Shown here in pieces: positions 1 through 6,841 of a stretch of 8,546 bases of DNA. Within the stretch, counting starts at the first letter, position 1, and every line of letters starts with the position of its first letter. The stretch comes from Candidatus Eiseniibacteriota bacterium (lineage in GTDB: Bacteria > JAFGKV01): contig JALOPK010000168.1 in NCBI GenBank assembly GCA_025453925.1, positions 1 through 8,546 of the forward strand, given 5' to 3'. Both the position numbers and the translations under genes were made by a program. The notes beneath the pieces were generated by a model. That model was given only the letters and a program-made list of their open reading frames with translations. It made no database searches and was not told where the DNA came from.

Positions 1-1104
1 TGCGCCGCTGGTGTCGAAGTAGGCGGTCGTTCCCCGGTAGATGTCGTAGTCGGTCGCCAGAGTCACCGCTGGCCAGACCATCCGTGCCGTACCGGCGCTC
101 ACCAGCTCGATGGAGAGTACCATGGCCTGGAGTATCTCGTCTTCGTTGTTGATTCCGGGTGTCGGCGTCGTGTCTGGCACGAATGCGCCTGTCCCGTTGG
201 GGATGCGCGCCATGGATACGTTGGTCACCTGCGCGACGAAGCTCGTGCTGTCCACAATGCTCAGGTCGGTATTGGAGAGCACGATCGCCTCCCCGGAGGC
301 CGACAGCTTGAACGCGGCGTGGAGGCCCTCCTGGGTCAGGTCCTCGTCGGCCCAGACCATCAGGTAGCCGTCCACCCCGATGGTGGTTCCATCTGGAATC
401 TGCCACTTCGTCGGCTCCGCGAAGTCGTCCGACATGTACAGACCTCCCAGATCGATGGGTTGGTTTGTCGTGTTGTACAGCTCGATCCAGTCATCCGTCT
501 CGCCGGCCGGATCCTGGAGCGTGTCATTGTCGGCCACGAATTCGTTGATCACCACGGCGCCGGGATCGATCACATTCCCGCCCCCACCGCCATTGGTCGC
601 GTTGAACGTCGGCGTTCCCTGGACAAAGGGGCCTGTCCCGTTGGGAACGCGTGCCATGGTGAGGTTGGTGGTCTGCGGGCCGAAGGTCACTGAATCCAGC
701 AGGGCCAGCGTCACGTCGGAGAACCAGATCTGTTCGCCGGAGGCCGAAAGCTTGAAGCCAGCATGAAGGCCTTCCTGCTCCAGGTCCTGGTCGGCCCAGA
801 CGATGAGAAACCCCTCGGCCTCGATGGTCGTCCCCGTCGGGAACTGCCACAAGCCGGGATTCGCGGGGGTATCAGTGAGGTACATTCCGTCGAGACTGAC
901 CGCCTCGCTCGTGTTGTTGTACATCTCGATCCAGTCTTCCGCCTCCCCGGCGGGGTCGAGAATCACCGTGTTGCTGGCGGCAAACTCATTGATCACCACG
1001 TCACCGGGCTCGATCAACGCCCCGCCTCGCGCGGCCCGGGAGCTCGCAGGCATCGCTACGGTGAGAAGGAGGAGCAGCTCCAGGAACAGCGGCGAGTGTC
1101 TCAT
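1..1104 (-). CDS. Secreted protein with two lamin-tail domains, 3' end outside window
   Basis: I translated this frame by hand; 368 codons are present and the gene runs open off the window edge. ATG at 1104 follows GGAGGT (1114-1109) at 4 nt; an in-frame ATG at 1116 exists but would include the Shine-Dalgarno. Residues 1-25 form a Sec signal peptide (MRH, then a Leu-rich core, then small residues). Two lamin-tail domains follow, about residues 34-171 and 182-320. Each has the entry motif VVINEF, the DWIE-(M/L)-YN strand, FKLSASGE, and the closing MAR(V/I)PNGTG signature; a Gly-rich linker separates them. From about 325 a fibronectin-like segment begins (MVWPAV, YDIYRGTTAYF). In bacteria such domains occur on exported proteins, often with CotH kinase or sorting modules, which would lie beyond the edge. 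The exact role is unknown. It lies downstream of the Cthe_2159-type gene, 374 nt away. Confidence 0.88.
   Translation of the reverse strand, partial: MRHSPLFLELLLLLTVAMPASSRAARGGALIEPGDVVINEFAASNTVILDPAGEAEDWIEMYNNTSEAVSLDGMYLTDTPANPGLWQFPTGTTIEAEGFLIVWADQDLEQEGLHAGFKLSASGEQIWFSDVTLALLDSVTFGPQTTNLTMARVPNGTGPFVQGTPTFNATNGGGGGNVIDPGAVVINEFVADNDTLQDPAGETDDWIELYNTTNQPIDLGGLYMSDDFAEPTKWQIPDGTTIGVDGYLMVWADEDLTQEGLHAAFKLSASGEAIVLSNTDLSIVDSTSFVAQVTNVSMARIPNGTGAFVPDTTPTPGINNEDEILQAMVLSIELVSAGTARMVWPAVTLATDYDIYRGTTAYFDTSGA
145..1005 (-). repeat. Tandem duplication of the lamin-tail domain coding unit
   Basis: The units at 592-1005 (domain 1) and 145-561 (domain 2) encode closely similar domains, and similarity is visible in the DNA. 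For example, CCGGAGGCCGA(C/A)AGCTTGAA appears in both (near 294 and 738), and GTCGGCCCAGAC appears in both (near 347 and 790). The domains line up along their whole length with only small gaps, which points to an internal duplication within this gene. Confidence 0.8.
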
Positions 1105-1478
1105 GTGAACCTCCATGAACAAAGCACTGAGTGCGCTCCGCACCAGGGACAGTCTGGATCAGAATTCACCCGGCAGTGAATCGATGAGCAGTGAGGGCGG
1201 TGTCCGCGCGCCGGCGTCCTCGGCACGATCTCACGGAAAGGTTGAGAATCGATGCCGGGACGTCTGCCAGACAAGACACGGATCGGCCCGTTTGGTGCAG
1301 TCACGGGCAGCGCCGGAACCGGAACCTGTCTCGAAGGTCCCGATGGTCAGAACGGCCAGGGGTTTGGCCCGGGGTTATCCGCACGATGAGTGAACCCTTG
1401 TGTGTGGAGACCAGGGCGCCATTCCGAGCGAAACGGCCTAAGCGGGTGAGTAGTGCCCTCATGTTCGGCTCGACACCG
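1105..1478. other. Intergenic region between the two secreted-protein genes
   Basis: This 374-nt stretch separates the 808-aa gene from the lamin-tail gene. Apart from the Shine-Dalgarno at 1109-1114 and the hairpin beginning at 1475, I see no convincing gene, RNA or consensus promoter. Short open frames here on both strands have no Shine-Dalgarno and a random-looking composition. The gap is long for an operon, so the lamin-tail gene may have its own promoter that I could not recognise. Confidence 0.6.
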
Positions 1479-1493
1479 TCAGAAGTTGACGGT
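1475..1493 (-). terminator. Weak hairpin spanning the stop codon of the Cthe_2159-type gene
   Basis: Perfect 7-bp arms ACCGTCA / TGACGGT with a 5-nt loop include the TGA stop of the upstream gene (1479-1481). There is no U-tract on the minus strand, so it is not a standard intrinsic terminator. It could protect the mRNA end or be chance. Confidence 0.25.
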
Positions 1494-3905
1494 CTGCACC
1501 ATCGAGGTTGAGGTGAAGGTAGCCCGCAGGGTCCCTCCGGAGTAGGTGCCGCCGTTGTACAGGCCGTCCTGCACCGTGCCCGTGCAGGTGCCGCCGGTGT
1601 AGACTCGGTATGTGGTCCCGGCGGTGATGTCCGCGGACGAGAAGAGGATGCACGAGTAGTTCCGGGCGGGCGCGAATGTCACGAGGCTGGTGCCGGCCGT
1701 ATCCTCGACATGGAAGAGCGTGCCGCCCGAGAGGGCCTGGGTTCTGCGAAACAGCACGCAGCGTTGCGTCGACTGGCTGCTGGGCACTTCAACCATGTTG
1801 GAGTTGATCTGCGACACCACCGTGAGGCCGCCGTTCACCTTGAACGTGCCGTTGACATCCACGCCCACTTCGGGCTGAGCCCCGGGCCCGTGAACGAGGA
1901 TCGTCCCTCCGTTGAACGTGAGACTCCCATTGCTGTCGATGGCGTCACCGGCAGGGGCGTTCAGGTGGACCCAGCCGCCGTTGATGGTCAGGATGCTGCC
2001 GTCATTGAACTCGCCGTCAACGCCATAGGTTGCGTTCAGGCCATCGTCAGTGGAGTTGAGGTGAATCTCCCCCCCGTGAACATACAGGTTGGGGGATTCG
2101 ATGCCTTCCTTCGAGTTCACGATGTTGATCAGCCCGGCGTAGATGTCGATGCGGTACTCGGCCTTGAGCGCATCGTCTACCGACGAGAGGGTGAGATTCC
2201 CGTTGTTGACGATGATTGCGCTGTCGGCCTTGATGGACTTGGCCTCGAAGTACTCCCCGCCGCCGAGAGAGATGGACGATCCGGTGGTGGTCACCTGCAA
2301 CGTGGGCGAGGAGAGCGCGGTGCCGATGCTGATGTCGCTATCCGTGCTGATGCCTCGGCCGCCGGAGCCCGTGTGGTGGAGGGTCACCGTCCCCCCGCTC
2401 AGGGCTATGTCGCCGTTCGCGGTCAGACAGGGGCCATGGTAGGCGTCTGTCACGCCGGTCTCATTGGTGTAGGTACCCCCGCCGCCGCTGGAGGTGATGT
2501 TCAGGCTGCCGGACTGGATCAGGATATCGCCGTCGCAGGAGATGCCCCTGCCGGCCGGACCGACGGCGGTGACGGTGAGTTGACAGCCGTTCAGCAAGAC
2601 TTGGGTGTCGCCCTTGACCGCCGTGCAGTAGGAGGGATCGTAGCCGGAGCCGGATGCTTCAAGGACCATACAGCCCGACGTGTGAATCGTCACCGTCCCA
2701 CCCGTGAGCTGGATGTCCGGCGCGTTCAGACCCTTTGACTGGTCGCCTTCGATGGTGAAGTCGAGCTCGCCGCCCGCGATGACGATTCCACTGTCACACT
2801 TGAGCGCATCCTTGCCGTCGTCCTGGCTGAGCACCGTGAGAGTGCCCCCCGAGAACTCCACAGGTCCGTCGCCGGCGTCCACCCCGTCGCTGTCCGAGGT
2901 CACGTCGACTGACCCACCCTGCTGGAAGTAGCCCTCGTTGGTGTGGATGCCGTCCTTGACCGCGCCCTGGATGACGATCGTGCCACTCTGGACATCGATG
3001 TAGTCATCGCTCCCCAGTGCGTGCTGGTCTGTGCCGCGCCCGTGCACGGTCAGACTGCCGGTTCCGGTGAAGATCAGCTGCCCCTCACTGAAGAAGGCCG
3101 CTTTCTGGTCTTCGCCGGCGGGCGGACTCGCATACGTCACACCATCGGTCAGAGCGTTGCTGGTGCCGTCCACCAACTCCACCGTGATCTCCTCGTCGGC
3201 CTGGATGTTGATCGCGGGCCCGTTGAGGTTGGTGAGGGTCAGGCCGTCGAGGTGCAGGTTGAAAGGCTGGTCGGAATACACCTTGAACATGCCGTCCGAG
3301 CTGCTGCCTGCCAGGACGTAGTCGATGCCCTCCATACCGGCGGTAGACGTGACCGTTGCGTCTGCGCCCACCACCTGAACCGCCACTCCTGCGCTTTCCA
3401 GGGGGTTGTCCACTGTCACGCTCGTGCCGTTGTAAGTGAGGACAACTGTGTTGGCCGCATCGGCGGCCCGCACCCGATAGAACCCTGCCTCGCCTTCGAG
3501 CGGCAGGAGGACCGAGGTGGCTTCGGTGCTCAGGACGAAGCTCTCCGCTCCCCCGTACCCGTTGGAGCACTCGTAGACGTTGTAGCGGAAAGCGCCCGGC
3601 ACGGTCGACCAGCTGAGCAGCACCTGCCCCTCTGATATGCTGATGCCCACCACTGGCGCATCCAAGTCCCGGTCGGCATACTCACGTGGTTGGCCCGCCG
3701 CAGCGCCTGTGGCCCCGACGATCCGAGCCGTGTCTTCATCGTTTTCGCCCAGGGCGTTCGTCTGTGTCTGAAGTTCCTGCAGGTCCGAGAGCTGAATGGG
3801 CACCGTCGCCCCGCTGGAGAGATGCGCCTTCATTTCGTAGTCCTGACCGACTGCGCTCGAACAAAGCAAAAGCAGCGTGCCCACGTACGAGGCTTGGTGT
3901 CTCAT
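1479..3905 (-). CDS. Secreted carbohydrate-binding beta-helix protein, Cthe_2159 family
   Basis: 808 aa. ATG at 3905 is preceded by AAGGA (3917-3913) at 7 nt. Residues 1-21 are a Sec signal peptide; the Cys at 15 does not fit a lipobox. Residues 25-45 carry a short MKAHLSSGATVPIQLSDL strand motif of a kind common in exported proteins of the FCB group. Residues 83-150 look fibronectin-like (VLLSWSTVPGAFRYNVYEC). Residues about 160-700 are a long series of beta-helix rungs with the family hallmarks: Gly-Gly turns (GGTLTV, GGTVTI), D/N-rich loops (VKDGIHTNEG, SDSDGVDAGDG, DDGKDALKCD, DDGLNATYG), and ends typical of the family (SNMVEVPSSQSTQ, then YTGGTCTGTVQDGLYNGGTYSGGT). Cthe_2159 itself is a calcium-bound beta-helix that binds cellulose and pectin; a surface or extracellular polysaccharide-binding role here is inferred. 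It likely has its own promoter at 4033-4061. No catalytic residues are claimed. Confidence 0.88.
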   Translation of the reverse strand: MRHQASYVGTLLLLCSSAVGQDYEMKAHLSSGATVPIQLSDLQELQTQTNALGENDEDTARIVGATGAAAGQPREYADRDLDAPVVGISISEGQVLLSWSTVPGAFRYNVYECSNGYGGAESFVLSTEATSVLLPLEGEAGFYRVRAADAANTVVLTYNGTSVTVDNPLESAGVAVQVVGADATVTSTAGMEGIDYVLAGSSSDGMFKVYSDQPFNLHLDGLTLTNLNGPAINIQADEEITVELVDGTSNALTDGVTYASPPAGEDQKAAFFSEGQLIFTGTGSLTVHGRGTDQHALGSDDYIDVQSGTIVIQGAVKDGIHTNEGYFQQGGSVDVTSDSDGVDAGDGPVEFSGGTLTVLSQDDGKDALKCDSGIVIAGGELDFTIEGDQSKGLNAPDIQLTGGTVTIHTSGCMVLEASGSGYDPSYCTAVKGDTQVLLNGCQLTVTAVGPAGRGISCDGDILIQSGSLNITSSGGGGTYTNETGVTDAYHGPCLTANGDIALSGGTVTLHHTGSGGRGISTDSDISIGTALSSPTLQVTTTGSSISLGGGEYFEAKSIKADSAIIVNNGNLTLSSVDDALKAEYRIDIYAGLINIVNSKEGIESPNLYVHGGEIHLNSTDDGLNATYGVDGEFNDGSILTINGGWVHLNAPAGDAIDSNGSLTFNGGTILVHGPGAQPEVGVDVNGTFKVNGGLTVVSQINSNMVEVPSSQSTQRCVLFRRTQALSGGTLFHVEDTAGTSLVTFAPARNYSCILFSSADITAGTTYRVYTGGTCTGTVQDGLYNGGTYSGGTLRATFTSTSMVQTVNF

Positions 3906-4009
3906 TGCGCCATCCTTACTACTTCACCGGCAAGTCGGAACTGAGCCATCGGCTCTGGCTCTGTCCACACGCGCCAAGATCACACGGCTCTGAACTGGTG
4001 GCGGCACCG

Positions 4010-4033
4010 GACTTTGTCGGTACCGACTGAGTC
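4010..4033. promoter_or_regulatory. 24-bp interrupted palindrome, candidate operator
   Basis: The core GTCGGTACCGAC (4016-4027) is a perfect 12-bp palindrome. After a 2-nt mismatch on each side the symmetry resumes as GACT (4010-4013) and AGTC (4030-4033), giving 10 of 12 paired positions. It touches the last base of the proposed -10 and would cover +1 of the 808-aa gene, a usual place for a repressor. The regulator is unknown. Confidence 0.45.
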
Positions 4034-4061
4034 ATGTAGGGATTCGTGCCCGTTCTGTCAA
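4033..4061 (-). promoter_or_regulatory. Candidate sigma70-type promoter of the Cthe_2159-type gene
   Basis: On the minus strand a perfect -35 TTGACA (4061-4056) is followed after 17 nt by TACATG (4038-4033), a poor -10 that matches 3 of 6 positions. Transcription would start near 4026, leaving a leader of about 120 nt before ATG at 3905. A weak -10 with a strong -35 fits an activated or otherwise controlled promoter, but chance is possible. Confidence 0.4.
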
Positions 4062-4232
4062 CCAAGTACCCCGGTTCATGCATTGCCACGCGTGGGGAGC
4101 AGGCACGCTCCCCCGCGCGCACGGGAGGCGCATCCGGCCAGTGCTTCTGGCGCCGGGCGAATACGAATTGGACACAAGTGAAGGTTGGGGGGTTACTCAG
4201 CGTCGCTGCAGTCTCGGGACGGCTCGAGAGCC

Positions 4233-4246
4233 CGGGAGCCTTCCCG
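4233..4246 (-). terminator. Hairpin just after the ABC permease gene
   Basis: A perfect 5-bp stem CGGGA / TCCCG with a 4-nt loop lies 22 nt past the permease stop, followed by a second GGCTC/GAGCC symmetry (4220-4231). There is no U-run, so it is at best a Rho-type or mRNA-end structure. Confidence 0.25.
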
Positions 4247-4267
4247 TGTGCCTCCGCGCTCTCGCGA

Positions 4268-5005
4268 TCATGTGATCCACTTCTTCCGGACGTTCCGCAG
4301 GCTGATGAGAAAGAGCACAACGCAGAAGCCAGCCAGGAGCACTAAGTTGAGGCTGACTGGCCTTTGCGCAGTCCCATTGACCGACCCGTGCAAGACGTCG
4401 GCGCCGTAGGTCAACGGCAGAGCATACGACAGCGGGCGCAGGAAGACAGGAAGGTTCGCGATGGGGAAGAACAGCCCGCACAAGAACACCATGGGGAAAC
4501 GGAAGAAGTTCGAGAATGTCTGCGCTTCGAAGACCTCCCTCACCGATACAGCGATGAACAGGCCCAGGAATGTCGAACTGACGGCGATGAGCGCGACAGC
4601 GGCCGCAATCTGCCACCAGATCACTGAACTCAGGTCCACAAAGAACGCCGCCATGAGCATCGGGACGAAGGCGTTGGCCACACCCATCACAATTGCGCCG
4701 GCCGTCTTGGCCAGCATCAGCGCCTCCAGGGGGAGCGGCGCCAGGAGGAGACGCTCGAACGATCGCCCCTTCTTCTCGAACGTAACCGTCACCGCCAGCA
4801 TGGAGGTGGTACCGAAGAGAATCGAGAGCGCCACGACGCCGGGCAGGATCGCGCGGATATCGCCGAACCCGGAGCCCGACTTGATGAAGAACATCGATGT
4901 CCACGCCAGCGGGAAGATGATCCCCCAGCTCAAGTTGGGCGGCTTGAGATAGTACGTGCGCATGTCCTTTTTCAGGATGTTCCAGACTGCGATCCAGGTT
5001 TTCAC
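4268..5005 (-). CDS. ABC-2 type transporter permease
   Basis: 245 aa inner-membrane subunit, the usual length for an ABC-2 (DrrB/NodJ-like) permease. Hydrophobic segments lie at about residues 25-41, 52-75, 99-122, 129-155, 166-190 and 219-236. The cytoplasmic coupling-helix region is FEKKGRSFERLLLAPLPLEA (76-95), and the late family signature is FLCGLFFPIANLP followed by PLSYALPLTYGADVLHGSVN (191-210). The start is GTG at 5005, overlapping the ATPase stop as GTGA (4 nt). GGAGG (5016-5012) stands 6 nt upstream, so translation is probably coupled. It pairs with the upstream ATPase as an exporter. The substrate cannot be read from the sequence; the ArsR-led operon suggests a toxic or thiol-reactive compound, which is inference. 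Confidence 0.9.
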   Translation of the reverse strand: MKTWIAVWNILKKDMRTYYLKPPNLSWGIIFPLAWTSMFFIKSGSGFGDIRAILPGVVALSILFGTTSMLAVTVTFEKKGRSFERLLLAPLPLEALMLAKTAGAIVMGVANAFVPMLMAAFFVDLSSVIWWQIAAAVALIAVSSTFLGLFIAVSVREVFEAQTFSNFFRFPMVFLCGLFFPIANLPVFLRPLSYALPLTYGADVLHGSVNGTAQRPVSLNLVLLAGFCVVLFLISLRNVRKKWIT

Positions 5006-6015
5006 GTGACGCCTCCATCACGCTTACTTTGCTCCTTCTCCTTGCGCATTCGGTCCAGCGCGACACCCGTGATGCAGACAAATACCTCCTCCAGCGAGGG
5101 CCGGATCACGTTGGCTTCAGTCACGTCTACGCCGCGCTCCTCGAAGAAGCGGATCAGCGGCGCGAGCGGCAGTGTGTGCGCGGTATGCGCGCGAAGGGCA
5201 TCGCCGGTCACGGGCTCGAATTCGATCCCGGGGAACGTCTGGCGAAGCGGACCGAGCATTTCGGCCGGATCGCGGCCGAGCGCGAGTTGCACCACACGCC
5301 GGTCCTGCACATCCCTCACGAGATTGGCCAGCGAATCCACCCGGACCAGTCTCCCCTCGACGATGAAGGCGATCCGGCCACAGAGCCGTTCGGCCTCCTC
5401 GATGTAATGCGTCGTCAGGAAGATCGTGGTCCCACCCGCGTTCAGGTCGGCAATGACCCGGCGGATGTGACGTGCACTGGCCACATCGATGCCCGTAGTC
5501 GGCTCGTCAAGAAACAAGATGCGCGGCAAGTGAATGATCCCGGCCGCGATGGTGAGCCTGCGCTTCATGCCCTTGGAGTAGCCTCCGAAGCGACGACGCG
5601 CCGCGTCGGCCAGGCCGACCGTCTCCAGCAGTTCCCGCGCCCGTTTCTCGCGACTTCTCCGGGCCATCCCGTACAGCGCCCCGCAGAAACAGAGATTCTC
5701 GAAGCCGTCAAGCTCGGGCCAGAGGTTGCTTTCGTCCGGGACAACGCCCATGAGATGCTGGGCGGCCTTGGGATTGCGGGAGCAGTCGATTCCGGCAATA
5801 CGAATCACGCCCTGGTCGGGCCGGGCCAGGCCTGTGAGCATGTTGATGGTGGTCGTCTTACCGGCACCATTGGGGCCCAGAAACCCGAAGAACTCCCCTT
5901 CACCTACCTCGAAATCGATGCCCGCGACGGCCTCCACCTCCCCGAACCGTTTGGCCAGGCCTCGAACCTCGACGGCAGCTTCCGCGTGGCTTCGCGGCTC
6001 AGAGGTGCTCGGCAT
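5002..6015 (-). CDS. ABC transporter ATP-binding protein (DrrA-like exporter class)
   Basis: 337 aa, nucleotide-binding domain at about 15-230 followed by the C-terminal extension usual for DrrA/CcmA-like exporters. Visible motifs are Walker A GPNGAGKTT (47-55), signature YSKGMKRRL (146-154), Walker B ILFLDE (166-171), D-loop TTGID (173-177) and switch His203 (LTTHYIEEAE). The Q-loop position reads VVPDESNLWPEL, with Asp94 in place of the usual Gln. The C-terminal region ends with the family motif PSLEEVFVCITG (306-317). The ATG at 6015 is preceded by AAAGG at 4 nt, a modest Shine-Dalgarno, and the start overlaps the previous gene by 17 nt. It would energise export through the permease encoded next. 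All catalytic residues other than the Q-loop Gln are present. Confidence 0.93.
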   Translation of the reverse strand: MPSTSEPRSHAEAAVEVRGLAKRFGEVEAVAGIDFEVGEGEFFGFLGPNGAGKTTTINMLTGLARPDQGVIRIAGIDCSRNPKAAQHLMGVVPDESNLWPELDGFENLCFCGALYGMARRSREKRARELLETVGLADAARRRFGGYSKGMKRRLTIAAGIIHLPRILFLDEPTTGIDVASARHIRRVIADLNAGGTTIFLTTHYIEEAERLCGRIAFIVEGRLVRVDSLANLVRDVQDRRVVQLALGRDPAEMLGPLRQTFPGIEFEPVTGDALRAHTAHTLPLAPLIRFFEERGVDVTEANVIRPSLEEVFVCITGVALDRMRKEKEQSKRDGGVT

Positions 6016-6289
6016 CGGGCCTTTCCCTGGAGAGCCTGTAGGTCACCATCCCGTGTGGGCAGGTGATGTCGAAGTGGTCCTTGGTCTTCCAGTCCATTCT
6101 GTCGGTCAGTGCCAGCGCGAGTTTCATAGCAGCGATGGCTCCCATTGCCTGGAAGCAGATGCCTGTGCCTTCGGGGGTGCGCGGGCCGAGGGTGAAGACC
6201 TCGCCGCGCACGGTCTTGGCGAGTCCCGGGCAGATGCCTGACTCGGTCTTCACATCCACGGCCTCACAGCGAATGAGGTTGTATGTCAC
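5999..6289 (-). CDS. Small cysteine protein resembling the TIGR04076 family
   Basis: 96 aa, starting at GTG 6289. A purine-rich tract with two AGGAG-type sites (6301-6314) lies upstream, the nearer at 11 nt. The pattern is CPG (20-22), a G-x-x-F-x-LGPRTPEG turn (29-41), GIC (43-45), an Ala/Met helix (46-61), DW (66-67), then CPHGMVTYRLSR (77-88). This spacing of CP, C and CP with a terminal V-x-Y-x-L-x-R strand recalls TIGR04076, a family of unknown function; the assignment is from memory and not certain. Four Cys (8, 20, 45, 77) suggest metal or redox chemistry. It lies between the Cys-rich gene (44 nt away) and the ABC ATPase (17-nt overlap). It is soluble, with no signal peptide. Confidence 0.7.
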   Translation of the reverse strand: MTYNLIRCEAVDVKTESGICPGLAKTVRGEVFTLGPRTPEGTGICFQAMGAIAAMKLALALTDRMDWKTKDHFDITCPHGMVTYRLSRERPDAEHL

Positions 6290-6333
6290 GGTCCGGTCAC
6301 TCTCCTCTCCTCCTCACCCACGGAGGGCGGAGC

Positions 6334-6492
6334 TCACGGTTGTGCCCTATGGCTCGCCTTCCTCGTCACACACGGATAGCTCTTCGTGTCGCCGCGGCAC
6401 TTCTCGATCTGCCCGGGAGTGCACTCTTCATGCATGCTCCTCAGGTTCTCCGGCTTCTGGCAGTTCTGCGCCTTCTCGGTGCCGCAGCGCAT
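6334..6492 (-). CDS. 52-aa cysteine-rich protein
   Basis: The open frame extends further upstream, but ATG 6492 has an excellent Shine-Dalgarno, AAAGGAG (6506-6500), at 7 nt, so the real product is 52 aa. Five cysteines lie at 3, 11, 24, 32 and 41 in the pattern C-x7-C-x12-C-x7-C-x8-C, with the core KPENL (13-17) and CTPGQIEKCRGDTKSYPC (24-41). I recall similar small proteins with a C-(S/T)-P-x-Q-I-x-x-C-x-G-D-x-x-x-x-P-C core beside ArsR-type regulators in other bacteria, but know no assigned function. Metal binding or a redox-active role is plausible from the Cys content. It overlaps the ArsR gene by 52 nt in another frame and is probably expressed from the same mRNA. The Arg/Ala-rich tail (44-52) looks unstructured. 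Confidence 0.75.
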   Translation of the reverse strand: MRCGTEKAQNCQKPENLRSMHEECTPGQIEKCRGDTKSYPCVTRKASHRAQP

Positions 6493-6803
6493 TGTGGTGC
6501 TCCTTTCGGGTTCGCACCGGCTCCTTGCTTCGGGTCCAGCAATCGGCCTATTTCCTCTCGCCATGTGGCGAGGGTATCCTCGTTCAAACGGTAGTGGACG
6601 TAGTAGCCGCGCTTCTCGTCCACGACCAGGGCGGCGTCACGCATGACCCGAAGGTGCTGCGACACGGCGCCTTGTGTCACGCCGAGCCGGGCGGCCAGCG
6701 CGTTTACGCACAGTGGGCGCTCCTTGAGGAGCTGCACGATCCCCATGCGCGCGTCGGCCGAAAGGACCTTCATCACTCTCGACAGTTCTCTAGGATCCTT
6801 CAT
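6441..6803 (-). CDS. ArsR/SmtB-family winged-helix repressor
   Basis: 120 aa. ATG 6803 follows AAGG 9 nt upstream. Helix-turn-helix and wing: ERPLCVNALAARLGVTQGAV (28-47), SQHLRVMRDAALV (48-60) and the beta-wing EKRGYYVHYRL (63-73). Dimer helices flank it (about 5-25 and 75-90). In classic arsenic sensors the alpha3 motif is C-V-C-D-L; here it is L-C-V-N-A-L, so only Cys32 of that pair remains. The other Cys, 105, lies in an Arg-rich tail (DPKQ onward) that overlaps the next gene. The inducer is therefore not classical As(III) by sequence; a single Cys could sense oxidants, other metals or a thiol-reactive molecule. As first gene after an operator overlapping its own -10, it is expected to repress itself and the four genes downstream. 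Confidence 0.92.
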   Translation of the reverse strand: MKDPRELSRVMKVLSADARMGIVQLLKERPLCVNALAARLGVTQGAVSQHLRVMRDAALVVDEKRGYYVHYRLNEDTLATWREEIGRLLDPKQGAGANPKGAPQCAAAPRRRRTARSRRT

Positions 6804-6819
6804 AGTTTTGGCCCTTCGT

Positions 6820-6841
6820 TATTTTAGTCTCCGCTAATATA
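6820..6841. promoter_or_regulatory. ArsR-type operator
   Basis: Minus strand TATATTAG-(6 nt)-CTAAAATA: 7 of 8 positions in the arms are symmetric (6834-6841 and 6820-6827). An AT-rich palindrome of this size within the repressor's own promoter is typical of ArsR/SmtB operators. It overlaps the -10 and the expected +1, so bound repressor would block polymerase. Confidence 0.7.

Larger units (their letters stand above)
3906..4267. other. Intergenic region between ABC permease and Cthe_2159-type gene
   Basis: This 362-nt stretch holds a candidate promoter (4033-4061), a palindrome at the predicted start of transcription (4010-4033), a small hairpin after the permease gene (4233-4246) and the Shine-Dalgarno of the 808-aa gene. 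Open frames here (for example on the minus strand from 4320) overlap the permease or lack start signals and look non-coding. Confidence 0.6.

Noticed and set aside
1710-2738. Plus-strand open frame of 342 aa opposite the Cthe_2159-type gene
   Set aside because: The composition follows from the antisense of Gly/Thr/Asp-rich beta-helix codons; there is no start signal and no recognisable motif.
4197-5081. Minus-strand open frame of 294 aa over the permease
   Set aside because: It is Arg/Pro/His-rich without membrane segments, while the other frame gives a clear ABC-2 permease with coupled GTGA start.
5029-6066. Plus-strand open frame of 345 aa opposite the ABC ATPase
   Set aside because: Antisense shadow of a gene with all ABC motifs.
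6493-6564. Upstream extension of the Cys-rich protein to ATG 6564 (76 aa)
   Set aside because: The extra residues overlap the repressor domain in another frame, and the strong Shine-Dalgarno belongs to ATG 6492.
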